A DNA stretch of 32,541 nucleotides, taken from the NCBI GenBank assembly GCA_045538835.1, contig JAZQEF010000006.1, forward strand, positions 1 through 32,541, in the 5' to 3' direction. Below are positions 1-7,104 of this stretch, piece by piece. The translations under genes and the position numbers were made by a program. The notes beneath the pieces are model-generated. The model did not search any database, was not told the origin of the DNA, and was given only the letters and a program-made list of their open reading frames with translations. Numbering within the stretch: the first letter of the stretch is position 1; every line of letters begins with the position of its first letter. The stretch comes from RGIG6165 sp045538835. GTDB lineage: Bacteria > Bacillota > Clostridia > Oscillospirales > Feifaniaceae.

Positions 1-56
1 GGAATTCGGAATGCGTAATTCGGAATTAAGGTAGATTTTTGATAAAATCAAAAATC
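1..56 (+). repeat. Left end of cassette 1: heptamer tandem plus inward hairpin
   Basis: Bases 1-31 read as tandem heptamers AATTCGG, AATGCGT, AATTCGG (preceded by a partial GG) closed by AATTAAGG. A perfect 9-bp stem follows (34-42 paired with 48-56, arms GATTTTTGA and TCAAAAATC). The hairpin occupies the same place as the GAAACTTC-type hairpins at the other ends but has a different sequence. It contains the stop codon of the small gene read leftward into it. Confidence 0.7.
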
Positions 57-335
57 AATGAAATTATTACTTTTATAATTTAGAATCTCCCACATCATTT
101 TTGCACCTGTGCAAAAACCTTCAGTAAAGAATTCTCTTTCGGATATAACATTAAGAGCAATATTGTCATCTGTTATTTTTTCACATAATTGTTTTTCCTT
201 ATCATTTAATGATTCTTTTAATTCATTGATGTGTTCTATTAGTTGATTGCTCAGTTTCTGATATTCACTTCCTTTCTTAACATACTTTTCCGACGGTTTT
301 ATTTCTCCGTAATATAAATCTTTAAGTATTGACAT
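48..335 (-). CDS. DUF6809-type small protein (cassette 1)
   Basis: A 95-residue, charged, helix-rich protein of unknown function. It begins MSILKDLYYGEIKPSEKY and ends with a TEGFCTGAKMMWEIL helix, a pattern I associate with the DUF6809 family, common as small accessory genes in Clostridia. There is no signal peptide, membrane segment or catalytic motif. The ATG at 333-335 follows a strong AGGAGG site; an in-frame start further upstream would override that site. The TGA stop lies in the cassette-end hairpin. The first 155 nt match the partial gene at 32387-32541 at 145 positions, and most differences are silent or conservative, so both copies have been under selection. The gene at 3855-4115 is a more distant relative. 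The role is unknown. Confidence 0.75.
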   Translation of the reverse strand: MSILKDLYYGEIKPSEKYVKKGSEYQKLSNQLIEHINELKESLNDKEKQLCEKITDDNIALNVISEREFFTEGFCTGAKMMWEILNYKSNNFIDF

Positions 336-420
336 ATTTCTTCCTCCTAAATATACCATTATCATAACATATTAACTTGATTAAAATATGGTTAAATTGA
401 CCTATTGTGAGGTTTAACAT

Positions 421-450
421 AAAAAGAGACGCCCTTCGCGTCTCTTTTTT
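421..450 (-). terminator. Intrinsic terminator inside cassette 1, downstream of spoIIE
   Basis: A 12-bp stem (421-432 with 438-449) with a 5-nt loop and a run of five T on the minus strand. It would stop leftward transcripts leaving spoIIE before they reach the DUF6809 gene. It lies just inside the cassette end after a conserved ATTGAA, as in cassette 3, so it may belong to the cassette rather than to spoIIE. Confidence 0.85.
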
Positions 451-459
451 CTGTTCAAT

Positions 460-518
460 GAAACTTTGTGACGAAGTTTCCACCATAATTCCGAATTCCG
501 CATTCCGAATTCCGAATT
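460..518 (-). repeat. Right end of cassette 1: hairpin plus heptamer tandem
   Basis: On the minus strand from 518: four heptamers (AATTCGG, AATTCGG, AATGCGG, AATTCGG), then AATTATGG, then a hairpin with arms GAAACTT and AAGTTTC (460-466 with 474-480). It is inverted relative to the end at 1-56. Its first bases overlap the stop codon of spoIIE (517-519). Confidence 0.75.
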
Positions 519-2382
519 AAACTTTTACCGTCACCGCCACCACGCTCATATCATCGTGGGCGACCTGAGCGAGTGAGGATATCACGTGCTCGGGCAAGTC
601 CTGCGACCGCTCACAGTTTTCAGCAATGCCCGTAATTACGGCGCAGTTTTCATCGGAATCGGTCACACCGTCGGAGAATAAAAGTAGGGTGTCGCCGTCC
701 TTTAAATGAAGGGTTGTCTTTTCAGTCTTACCGCCCTCGATACCGAGCGGTAGCGTACTGCCCGACAGACCGAAAAACTTGTTTTTCCTGCGCAGGAGCG
801 AGGGTGCGGCACCCGCTTTGATAAGCTGGGCTTCAAGCGTCTGCAAGTCGATTATAAGCATATCGGCGGCGACAAACCAGTCGCCCTCGGCAAAGCCGAG
901 CATATCCCCGACTAACAGAAGCGCCGTCTCGGGCGAAATGCCGCTTGCCACGAGTTTCTTTACCGCATCGCAGACAAATGCGCTGTAACGCCTCGCCTCC
1001 TCGCCGCTGCCCATTCCGTCGGAGAGCAGGACTATCTGTCTGCCCCGATCGCAGAAAACACTTACACTGTCGCCCGATACGCTTTCTCCGCCCTTTGTCT
1101 TTGACGCTTCATTTACTATTATTTTGGCACGCGGCTCTTTTATTTCGGACGGCGCGCCAAGATCACGCAGAATTGCGGCGGCAAGCACCGACGGCATATG
1201 CACCTTTTTTGTCAGATTGCTTCGGTATGCCTCATTCAGAGCGTCGCATATCTCCTCGCCTTTGATACAGCCGTACAGCCTGCCCGACAGTAAAGAGGGT
1301 GTCATGGCAGTACCGTTTTTCAAATGCTTTGCCGCTTTGACTATACTTTCGGTCGTGTCGGAAAATTCGCTTATCCAGCACTCATCACGACGGGAACAGG
1401 CTATACAGATGTTGTCGCAGATATTGTCACACAAAGCCGACACGTCGGTCTCACCGCCGGGTGTGACACCCGAGCAGATACCCTCAAATTCGCTTTGCAG
1501 GGAAAGTATCGTGTCTGCCGCTTCATCAAGACCGCCGATTATTTTTACGCTTTTCTTACGCTCGGGCAGAGCAAGACTTATGAGGTATGCGATTATACAT
1601 TCGATAATTCTGTAAATCGCAGTATTCGGATTACCCGCCGCAAGCGTAAAGGAGAGCACCCCGAAAAACAGCGCCTTGGATAAAGCCCTGCTCTTTTTCT
1701 GTACAAAATGGCAGAGGGCGCACAAAATCGGCATCACGGCGCAGAGGGCAAAGCCTGTCCAAAAGGACATAAGAAGTCCGCAGACGGCGCCTGAGAGCAC
1801 CGAAAAAGACATATCGTCACATATGCCGTATGATGCCCCTGCAAGCAGGACCACAAGCGCTATAGATATACCCAAAAAGTCGTTTATAAGAAGCGCAAGC
1901 ACAATGTATGTATATATTAAAATTTGGGAAACTTTTTTAAATTTAGTCCCGTTTCTATACTCGACGATAGCCGCCGCCGTCACACCTGCCAGCAGAGCAA
2001 GAAAAAACGCTTTGAACAGATCAAGCGTACCGCCGAATCTGGGCAATGATGCAATGCCTGCCACCATTACCGAAGCAAATGCAACAAGCGGAGCATACAC
2101 TCTGCTTTTTGACACGGTGCCGTCAAGGGCAATGCGTATGCCTATCGTTATAAGACAGCAGCAGAACATATTGAGACTGTCATACAGCGTACCGAGTGAG
2201 AGCAGTCCTAAAAGCGCCCCGAGCATACCCGAAATTCCCGTTATATCAAAAGAAAATGCCGCGCAGATTGCGGCACCTGCAGGCAAAGTCATTTTAAATG
2301 CCGTAATTCTTGAGCATAAAAAGCACCCTATAAAGAGGGCGCCGTATTTCATCATATTTTGTCTTACAATTTTCACGTCCAT
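517..2382 (-). CDS. spoIIE: Stage II sporulation protein E-like membrane PP2C phosphatase
   Basis: In sporulating Firmicutes SpoIIE dephosphorylates the anti-anti-sigma factor SpoIIAA at the polar septum and so activates sigma F in the forespore. This 621-residue protein has the family layout: a long hydrophobic N-terminal half with multiple membrane helices (about residues 12-275), a cysteine-rich linker (CDNICDNICIACSRRDECW, about 320), and a C-terminal PP2C/SpoIIE phosphatase domain (about 400-621) with metal-binding motifs LLSDGMGSG, LLLFSDGVTDSD and HDDMSVV. It is shorter than the roughly 830 residues of Bacillus SpoIIE. I chose the ATG at 2380-2382, preceded by GGCGAGGTG; a TTG four codons upstream lies before that site. 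The TAA stop shares bases with the cassette 1 end, so the element lies directly against the coding sequence. Confidence 0.87.
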   Translation of the reverse strand: MDVKIVRQNMMKYGALFIGCFLCSRITAFKMTLPAGAAICAAFSFDITGISGMLGALLGLLSLGTLYDSLNMFCCCLITIGIRIALDGTVSKSRVYAPLVAFASVMVAGIASLPRFGGTLDLFKAFFLALLAGVTAAAIVEYRNGTKFKKVSQILIYTYIVLALLINDFLGISIALVVLLAGASYGICDDMSFSVLSGAVCGLLMSFWTGFALCAVMPILCALCHFVQKKSRALSKALFFGVLSFTLAAGNPNTAIYRIIECIIAYLISLALPERKKSVKIIGGLDEAADTILSLQSEFEGICSGVTPGGETDVSALCDNICDNICIACSRRDECWISEFSDTTESIVKAAKHLKNGTAMTPSLLSGRLYGCIKGEEICDALNEAYRSNLTKKVHMPSVLAAAILRDLGAPSEIKEPRAKIIVNEASKTKGGESVSGDSVSVFCDRGRQIVLLSDGMGSGEEARRYSAFVCDAVKKLVASGISPETALLLVGDMLGFAEGDWFVAADMLIIDLQTLEAQLIKAGAAPSLLRRKNKFFGLSGSTLPLGIEGGKTEKTTLHLKDGDTLLLFSDGVTDSDENCAVITGIAENCERSQDLPEHVISSLAQVAHDDMSVVAVTVKV

Positions 2383-2468
2383 ACACCTCGCCAATTCATT
2401 GTACAGAAACGAAATTCATAAAACAGTCGTATATTGGCGTAGGTTTACATAATTTGTATGACATTATT

Positions 2469-2497
2469 TTGCTTTTTCTTTCAGAATAATATATAAT
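2469..2497 (+). promoter_or_regulatory. Sigma-A-type promoter of prmA
   Basis: TTGCTT (2469-2474) and TATAAT (2492-2497) are separated by 17 bp, about 30 bp upstream of the prmA start. Confidence 0.75.
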
Positions 2498-2528
2498 AGG
2501 GACAAATCACACAATTTGCGAGGACAAT

Positions 2529-3482
2529 ATGAAAGAATACACAAAAGTAACAATTAAAACCACAAGTGAGGCTGCCGATGCGCTGTGCGCCCTTTTGGGG
2601 GACCTCGGCATAGGCGGCTTTGTCATAGAGGACAGGACTGACTTTATGGATTTTGTCGAAAACTGTCGGGACAAGTACGACTATATTGACGAAGATCTGT
2701 TAAACAAGCCGTCAGATACGCCGCAGATAAGTTTTTATCTTGAAACGGGAGAGAGCCGTGAGGTGCTTTCATCTGTAAAAGCACTGCTGGCAGGTCTTGA
2801 CGATAAAGAATTTTTCGGCAGTCTTGAACTCTCCTGCGAGAGTGTAAACGACGAGGACTGGGCAGAGACCTGGAAGCGATTCTTCCACCCCACCGAGATA
2901 GGTGAAAAGATACTTGTCGTACCCGAGTGGGAGGAGTGTCCCGATACCGACCGCATAAAATTCACCGTAAATCCGGGAATGGTATTCGGCACAGGCACAC
3001 ACGAATCGACGCAACTTTGCCTTGAAGCGGCAGAAAAGATCGTGCGTGAGGGCGACAGTGTGCTCGATCTCGGATGCGGCAGCGGCATTCTCGCAATCAT
3101 TTCCATGTTGCTCGGCGCTGAGAGGGCGCTTGCCGTTGACATTGACCGTGCCTCATACGAAACATCGCTTCAAAACGCCACAATAAACGGCGTACACAGA
3201 AATTTTAATGTAAAAATCGGTGACGCCACCGACAAAGAGTTTCGCTGCACACTCGGCAAGGACTACAATGTGGTATTTGCAAACATAGTATCGGGCGTCA
3301 TAATCGCGCTTGCGCCGTATATAAAGGACTTTCTTGCCGACGACGGCACCTTCATAACAAGCGGCATAATAGACGAGCGAAAGGACGAAGTGCTGAGCGC
3401 TCTTGAAAAAGAGGGACTAAAACTCATCACCGCCTACAACCGCAAAGGCTGGAACGCCCTGATATTAAAAAAAGCGCAATAA
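2529..3482 (+). CDS. prmA: Ribosomal protein L11 methyltransferase
   Basis: PrmA trimethylates ribosomal protein L11 using S-adenosylmethionine. The 317-residue length is normal for the family. The N-terminal third is the L11-recognition domain. The SAM-binding Rossmann domain starts around residue 170 with NPGMVFGTGTHESTQLCLE, followed by motif I (VLDLGCGSGILAI) and the acidic loop AVDID. The later VVFANIVSG segment corresponds to the catalytic-side NI(L/V) motif. The start at 2529 is preceded by GCGAGGAC at suitable spacing and by its own promoter. The gene stands alone between spoIIE (divergent) and cassette 2, and its stop codon lies in the loop of its terminator. Confidence 0.93.
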   Translation: MKEYTKVTIKTTSEAADALCALLGDLGIGGFVIEDRTDFMDFVENCRDKYDYIDEDLLNKPSDTPQISFYLETGESREVLSSVKALLAGLDDKEFFGSLELSCESVNDEDWAETWKRFFHPTEIGEKILVVPEWEECPDTDRIKFTVNPGMVFGTGTHESTQLCLEAAEKIVREGDSVLDLGCGSGILAIISMLLGAERALAVDIDRASYETSLQNATINGVHRNFNVKIGDATDKEFRCTLGKDYNVVFANIVSGVIIALAPYIKDFLADDGTFITSGIIDERKDEVLSALEKEGLKLITAYNRKGWNALILKKAQ

Positions 3483-3493
3483 GCGCTTTTTTT
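3467..3493 (+). terminator. prmA terminator overlapping the stop codon
   Basis: An 11-bp stem (AAAAAAAGCGC, 3467-3477, with 3483-3493) whose 5-nt loop includes the TAA stop. Cassette 2 begins 7 bp after the T-run. Confidence 0.85.
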
Positions 3494-3499
3494 AATATC

Positions 3500-3557
3500 A
3501 ATTCGGAATGCGGAATTCGTAATTCGGAATTATGGAAGAAACTTCTTTGGAAGTTTC
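3500..3557 (+). repeat. Left end of cassette 2
   Basis: Four heptamers (AATTCGG, AATGCGG, AATTCGT, AATTCGG), then AATTATGG, then a perfect 8-bp hairpin GAAACTTC/GAAGTTTC (3538-3545 with 3550-3557). It has the same layout as the ends at 460-518 and 31941-31997. Confidence 0.78.
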
Positions 3558-3561
3558 TTTA

Positions 3562-3750
3562 TTATACAATTTTGCTGTTTTCTATTGCGTAATCCAATAA
3601 AATGTTGATTAGTTCGTTTCTTGAACGGTTTGTTTCTTTTGATAAACTATTTAACTTATTTACAGTTTCGTCTTTTATTCTAACAGAAAATGTTTTGTAA
3701 CCATCATCGCCTTTTTGTTTTCTTTTATTTATAATGAGTTTATCGTTCAT
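3562..3750 (-). CDS. Small ribbon-helix-helix (Arc/MetJ-type) DNA-binding protein
   Basis: A 62-residue basic protein. The core GYKTFSVRIKDETVNKLNSL, then ETNRSRNELINILLDYAIEN, has the pattern of a beta strand followed by two helices, with the SRNELIN turn typical of the ribbon-helix-helix fold. Such proteins bind DNA as dimers and usually repress their own divergent promoter region. The ATG at 3748-3750 is used because GAGGTGG precedes it at good spacing; a GTG five codons earlier would include that site in the coding sequence. The gene is divergent from the DUF6809-type gene at 3855 and shares about 100 bp of AT-rich promoter DNA with it. By position it is the counterpart of the XRE regulator in cassette 3. 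An antitoxin role is possible but not shown. Confidence 0.75.
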   Translation of the reverse strand: MNDKLIINKRKQKGDDGYKTFSVRIKDETVNKLNSLSKETNRSRNELINILLDYAIENSKIV

Positions 3751-3854
3751 AACATCCCACCTCACATATATTATATGTTGACATAGGTTACTTTAATATG
3801 TTAGGATTTATAACATAATACTTAACACATATAATAAGCTTTTGAGGTGTCAAA

Positions 3855-4115
3855 ATGTCGTTGATAAAAGATTCTGACAGAAGAAGAACATACTACGAAT
3901 TAGATAAAATTATAGTCGAAAACAAAGATAAACTTTTTGAAATATTGTCTGATGAACAAAAAGAATACTATTATTCAATTACACATTCTATAGTAGAACA
4001 GTGTAATATACTAATGGAAGAATATTATGAAGAGGGTTTTATTTTAGCCAGTAAAATGATGGAAAGACTCTTAGCAGACGAAAAAAAAGAAACTTCGCAG
4101 AAGTTTCTTCCATAA
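3855..4115 (+). CDS. DUF6809-type small protein (cassette 2, divergent copy)
   Basis: An 86-residue, charged, mostly helical protein. It aligns with the cassette 1 protein in the C-terminal helix (EEGFILASKMMERLL against TEGFCTGAKMMWEIL) and in a central KDKLFEILSDEQKEYY stretch, but lacks the SILKDLYYGEIKPSE start. The ATG at 3855 follows GAGGTG at good spacing. The reading frame runs through the cassette-end hairpin, so the last residues (ETSQKFLP) are encoded by repeat DNA and the TAA stop is that of the repeat motif CCATAATTCGG. This suggests the original C-terminus was replaced or fixed by the element end. Function unknown. Confidence 0.68.
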   Translation: MSLIKDSDRRRTYYELDKIIVENKDKLFEILSDEQKEYYYSITHSIVEQCNILMEEYYEEGFILASKMMERLLADEKKETSQKFLP

Positions 4116-4215
4116 TTCGGGAAAAGGAGGAACAAGGGAGCAGGTGAAGTGTTTTGCGGATAGCAAAAACGAAACTTTGCGGACTTTGTGACGACGCAAT
4201 TCCGCATTCCGAATT
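4089..4215 (-). repeat. Right end of cassette 2 (two nested, partly decayed copies of the end motif)
   Basis: Read from 4215 leftward: AATTCGG, AATGCGG, then AATTGCG and a degenerate hairpin region. About 50 bp further in is a second partial end, AATTATGG plus a clean 8-bp hairpin (4089-4096 with 4100-4107). The double arrangement suggests one end inserted in or duplicated next to another. Confidence 0.6.
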
Positions 4216-4247
4216 AAAAAAGATAGTCCGCAGGGACTATCTTTTTT
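4216..4247 (-). terminator. prs terminator
   Basis: A 13-bp stem (GATAGTCC core, 4217-4229 with 4234-4246) followed on the minus strand by A/T runs. It overlaps the prs stop codon (4237-4239) and touches the right edge of cassette 2. It can act in both directions. Confidence 0.8.
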
Positions 4248-5355
4248 CAAGCAGTGCTTTTATCTTTTCAATAGGATCGATTATCTTGCTTACCGACATA
4301 TCGTGGTTGAGTGCAGCAATGATGTATGAGATGTACTTTGAGCAGTCAACCTCGATGAACCATTCTCTTGTCAGAAGTTCGGGCGTTCTGTATGTTAAGT
4401 TCGTGCCGAACACGCCCGTGATAGTACCCTCTTTGAATGCCTGGTCAAACTTGTCAAGACCGCTTGTGAATATTGAATATGTTGCATAGCAGAATACGTT
4501 TCTCGCACCCTCAGCCTTGAGTTTGTATGCAATGTCGAGCATCGAGTCGCCCGAAGCGATGATATCGTCTGCAATGAACACGTCGCGACCCTTAACGGAT
4601 TCGCCGAGGTATTCGTGAGCAACGATGGGATTTCTGCCGTTTACGAGTTTAGAATAGTCACGGCGCTTGTAGAACATACCTAAGTTAACGCCGAGAACCG
4701 ATGAATAGTAAAGATTTCTCGCCATAGCGCCTTCGTCAGGGCTTACGCAGAGGAAGTTCTCCTTTGTGGGCCTCATTTCGGGGAAGCGGCGGAACATAGC
4801 CTTGAGCACCTGATAGGTGGGCATAACATTGTCAACGCCGAGAAGCGGAACAGCATTTACGACACGGGGGTCGTGCGCATCAAAAGTCACGATGTTGTCA
4901 ACGCCCATCGACTGAAGTTCCTGAAGTGCTGCGGCGCAGTCAAGCGACTCTCTGTAGGCACGTCTATGCTGTCTGCCGCCGTAGAGCTGGGGCATGATAA
5001 CGCTGATTCTGTGCGCCTTACCGCTCATAGCCTGGATAATGCGCTTAAGATCCATATAATGATCGTCCGGCGACATATGATTTTCGATACCGAACATTTT
5101 GTATGTGTTGCTGTAGTTGCCTATATCAGTGACAATATATATATCGTCGCCCCTGACGCTTTCTCTGACTAAGCCCTTACCGTCACCCGACTGAAATCTG
5201 GGACAGTCAGACGGAATTATAAATGACTTATCCGTACCTGCCCACTGTTTTAAATACCAGTCGATCTTATTGCCGAGTTCCTCAGCGCTTTTCATAACGA
5301 TAAGCCCGATGGGTGCGACCTGATTATAAGTTTTAAAAACATCCTGTGCGTTCAT
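4237..5355 (-). CDS. prs: Ribose-phosphate pyrophosphokinase, divergent long form
   Basis: PRPP synthetase makes phosphoribosyl pyrophosphate from ribose 5-phosphate and ATP for nucleotide, histidine and tryptophan synthesis. Two type I phosphoribosyltransferase-like halves are visible. The first has MPQLYGGRQHRRAYRESL in place of the usual PYFGYARQDRK, and TFDAHDP with the metal-binding His of the usual TVDLHA. The second has the PRPP loop DDIIASGDSM in place of DDMIDTAGT. At 372 residues it is longer than the usual roughly 315, with an extended N-terminus. Catalytic positions seem kept, so I expect activity, but this may be a second paralogue with altered control. The start at 5353-5355 has GGCGGGGG upstream. 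The gene stands alone, between cassette 2 and the MITE-like element. Confidence 0.75.
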   Translation of the reverse strand: MNAQDVFKTYNQVAPIGLIVMKSAEELGNKIDWYLKQWAGTDKSFIIPSDCPRFQSGDGKGLVRESVRGDDIYIVTDIGNYSNTYKMFGIENHMSPDDHYMDLKRIIQAMSGKAHRISVIMPQLYGGRQHRRAYRESLDCAAALQELQSMGVDNIVTFDAHDPRVVNAVPLLGVDNVMPTYQVLKAMFRRFPEMRPTKENFLCVSPDEGAMARNLYYSSVLGVNLGMFYKRRDYSKLVNGRNPIVAHEYLGESVKGRDVFIADDIIASGDSMLDIAYKLKAEGARNVFCYATYSIFTSGLDKFDQAFKEGTITGVFGTNLTYRTPELLTREWFIEVDCSKYISYIIAALNHDMSVSKIIDPIEKIKALLEKR

Positions 5356-5427
5356 TATTTTTCCCCCGCCATTATATAATATGTTATATTGTACCATTCA
5401 AAGAGAGATTTCACAATAATTTTGTCG

Positions 5428-5461
5428 AAAAAAAAACGCCGTATTTTTGAAAAAACACGGC
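5428..5461 (-). terminator. Terminator of the long minus-strand operon
   Basis: On the minus strand, an 11-bp stem (GCCGTGTTTTT paired with AAAAATACGGC, one G-T pair) is followed by nine T. It is the first good terminator after the DUF4340 gene but lies almost 300 bp from its stop, separated from it by the inverted-repeat element at 5464-5741. Confidence 0.8.
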
Positions 5462-5463
5462 AG

Positions 5464-5741
5464 GGGCGTGTTCGCTCAGGGATTATTCGCCCAAAAAACA
5501 TAATTTTGCCGTATAACTGTGTTAACAGTCCTCCATATCCGTCAGGATTATGGAGGACTGTTGCCTTGTTCTCCATCCAAAATAATGCTTTTTGTGGTGC
5601 TTTGCAGTTTTGGGTTAGAGATTTTTCGTTTAGACTAAATAACAAAAATTTCGCGATACTTTGTGTATTACGGGATTTTTTTATGAAGTATTAACGGAAA
5701 AGGTCAACCCAAAACCGATTCATCCCTAAGTGAACACGCCC
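5464..5741. mobile_element. MITE-like 278-bp element with 26-bp terminal inverted repeats
   Basis: The left end GGGCGTGTTCGCTCAGGGAT (from 5464) and the right end on the other strand GGGCGTGTTCACTTAGGGAT (from 5741) match at 18 of 20 bases, and at 22 of 26 over the full repeat. Inside are a perfect 14-bp hairpin (5524-5537 with 5549-5562) and a nested inverted pair (5607-5617 with 5705-5715, 10 of 11). No credible gene is present. The element fills the whole space between the DUF4340 stop codon (6 to 13 bp away) and the operon terminator (2 bp away). I saw no convincing target-site duplication. It is probably a non-autonomous transposon, although a structured 3' RNA element is possible. Confidence 0.68.
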
Positions 5742-5754
5742 AATCGTTCAAAAG

Positions 5755-7104
5755 TTATAATGCTTCGAGCAACTTGTCGAGATCTTTGGTATAAACATAG
5801 TATACACCACTCGACGAGTCAATAGACACAGCAGCTTTTGTTACGTTTATATAATTGTAGGAAATGCTCTTTTTTCTTCCGTCACGGTAGGTCATATCGA
5901 CTTTGAGTAAAGTCTTGCCTGCCTTTTCATTTTCGGCAACTTCGCCCTTTACGGCGATTCCGATAAGCGTCGAATAGAGCGATTTGAACTGCGAAGCATC
6001 AAAGTCTTCCCCGTTCATTTTAACGGCAAAATCCTCACCCGACATATCGCCCGATATCTCAAAGGTCTTGTTAATACCGCTGCCCGAGAATGAAATTTTG
6101 GAGAAGTCATCCAGTTTCTCTATAAAGAGATACTGCTCGGAAAGTTCGCTCTTAGTAAGAGTGAGTGCCTTAAAATATGCATTAAAATCTATCACATAGA
6201 CAGCATCAACACCATTAAACGTTGCATAGCACTTCCCGTCATTTGTCGGCGCTGACAGAGTAAATTCATATCTTGCGCCATCTGCAGTAAAGGCAAATCT
6301 GCCGTAGGGCTTGTCAAGTCCGTACTCTGCGGGGTTTTCGGGATATGCCTTTGCCATTTTCTCGGCAGTCACACCCTTGCCAAACTTGAGCACATACTCG
6401 GTCATATAATATTCGCTCAAAGAAAGTCCGCTGTCGGGAGATGTCATAACATACTCCTGATAGGTGAGTGACGAAGTGTTTATATTTTCATTCCTGTCAA
6501 TAACCACATCGCCCAGAGATGCGCTCGAAAGTGAAAAACTTGTCACATCGGTGACTGCGGGAACGAGCGCAAGGTCGGCATTATTCTCTGCCGTACAGTT
6601 TGCGGTATAGTCCATATATTCTTCGGTGAGATATACTGTATTCTCGCCCTCGAAAATGAGATAGTAACCGCCGCTGACCGACTTATTTCCAAGCATATAA
6701 CTTGTGAAAGTACCGTCACTCTCATTTATTTTAACTGTTGCAGAGGGTGCGTCAAATCCGTAATCTGAGAGATTTTGCACATTGTCAAATCTTTTTGTAT
6801 ATGTCGGATTTATCGCGCTTGCATAAGCCATTACGACCGTATCGGCATTGAGAGGCAGGTCACAGTTTGTCACCTCAGCCGAACTTGTGCCGTCGGCGGC
6901 AAGAACCATTGTCTCTTCACCGCGCGGAGTTATCTCGACATTTGCTATCTCACCGTCTGCAAAATACAAAAGGTCGGTTGCCGTAACGGTTTCGTGCTTT
7001 TCGACCTGCTCCGGCGTATCAATCATAGATACAACAGCGTAAGCCCCTATCAGTAGTGCAAGGCAAAGCGCCGCAATGATAATATATCTGATGTTTTTTC
7101 TCAT
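5755..7104 (-). CDS. DUF4340 domain-containing membrane-anchored protein
   Basis: A 449-residue protein with one N-terminal membrane helix (about residues 6-27) and a large extracytoplasmic part made of repeated DUF4340-like beta-rich units. Examples are ITPRGEETMVLAADG, DYGFDAPSATVKINESDG with YMLGNKSVSGGYYLIFEG, and a second round at EYGLDKPYGRFAFTADGARY. DUF4340 proteins usually accompany Gld-type ABC transporters, as here. The start ATG overlaps the stop of the GldG-like gene (ATGA), indicating translational coupling. It is the last gene of the long operon. Biochemical function is unknown; a role in assembly or secretion at the cell surface is an inference from the context. Confidence 0.75.
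   Translation of the reverse strand: MRKNIRYIIIAALCLALLIGAYAVVSMIDTPEQVEKHETVTATDLLYFADGEIANVEITPRGEETMVLAADGTSSAEVTNCDLPLNADTVVMAYASAINPTYTKRFDNVQNLSDYGFDAPSATVKINESDGTFTSYMLGNKSVSGGYYLIFEGENTVYLTEEYMDYTANCTAENNADLALVPAVTDVTSFSLSSASLGDVVIDRNENINTSSLTYQEYVMTSPDSGLSLSEYYMTEYVLKFGKGVTAEKMAKAYPENPAEYGLDKPYGRFAFTADGARYEFTLSAPTNDGKCYATFNGVDAVYVIDFNAYFKALTLTKSELSEQYLFIEKLDDFSKISFSGSGINKTFEISGDMSGEDFAVKMNGEDFDASQFKSLYSTLIGIAVKGEVAENEKAGKTLLKVDMTYRDGRKKSISYNYINVTKAAVSIDSSSGVYYVYTKDLDKLLEAL

Larger units (their letters stand above)
1..518. mobile_element. Cassette 1: heptamer-repeat-bounded small-gene cassette (outer left end cut by window)
   Basis: An AT-rich segment bounded by two inverted copies of the same end structure: tandem 7-bp units (AATTCGG/AATGCGG), then AATTA(A/T)GG, then a hairpin pointing inward. 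The left end begins with GG, the last two bases of a heptamer, so the window probably starts about 5 bp inside the element. Inside are one DUF6809-type gene (48-335, -) and a strong hairpin terminator (421-450) just inside the right end. There is no regulator, transposase or integrase. The right edge coincides with the spoIIE stop codon. The pairing of the ends is seen directly; mobility is inferred from recurrence at three loci in this window. Confidence 0.65.
3500..4215. mobile_element. Cassette 2: complete repeat-bounded cassette with RHH regulator and DUF6809-type gene
   Basis: The only cassette complete in this window (716 bp). It fills the gap between the terminators of the convergent prmA and prs genes. 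The left end (3500-3557) and right end (4089-4215) carry inverted heptamer tandems and GAAACTTC...GAAGTTTC hairpins. Inside are two divergent small genes: a ribbon-helix-helix regulator (3562-3750, -) and a DUF6809-type protein (3855-4115, +), with an AT-rich shared promoter region (3751-3854). The interior is far more AT-rich than the flanking genes. The segment 4116-4170 beyond the second gene has no gene I can support. No target-site duplication is clear. Mobility is inferred. Confidence 0.68.

Noticed and set aside
1..518. Cassettes as classical toxin-antitoxin modules
   Set aside because: Small size and a divergent regulator fit loosely, but the genes are divergent instead of in one operon, cassette 1 has no regulator, and the DUF6809-type protein shows no toxin motif.
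1676..2452. Long open frame (258 codons) on the plus strand opposite spoIIE
   Set aside because: It is antisense to a clear SpoIIE reading frame, has no ribosome binding site, and its composition is that of a reverse-frame shadow.
5389..5694. Open frame of 101 codons across the terminator and the MITE-like element
   Set aside because: It crosses a terminator and a perfect hairpin, has no ribosome binding site, and the translation resembles no family.
5464..5741. Target-site duplication of the MITE-like element
   Set aside because: Bases outside the two ends (GCAG on the left, AATCG on the right) do not match; a duplication could not be supported.
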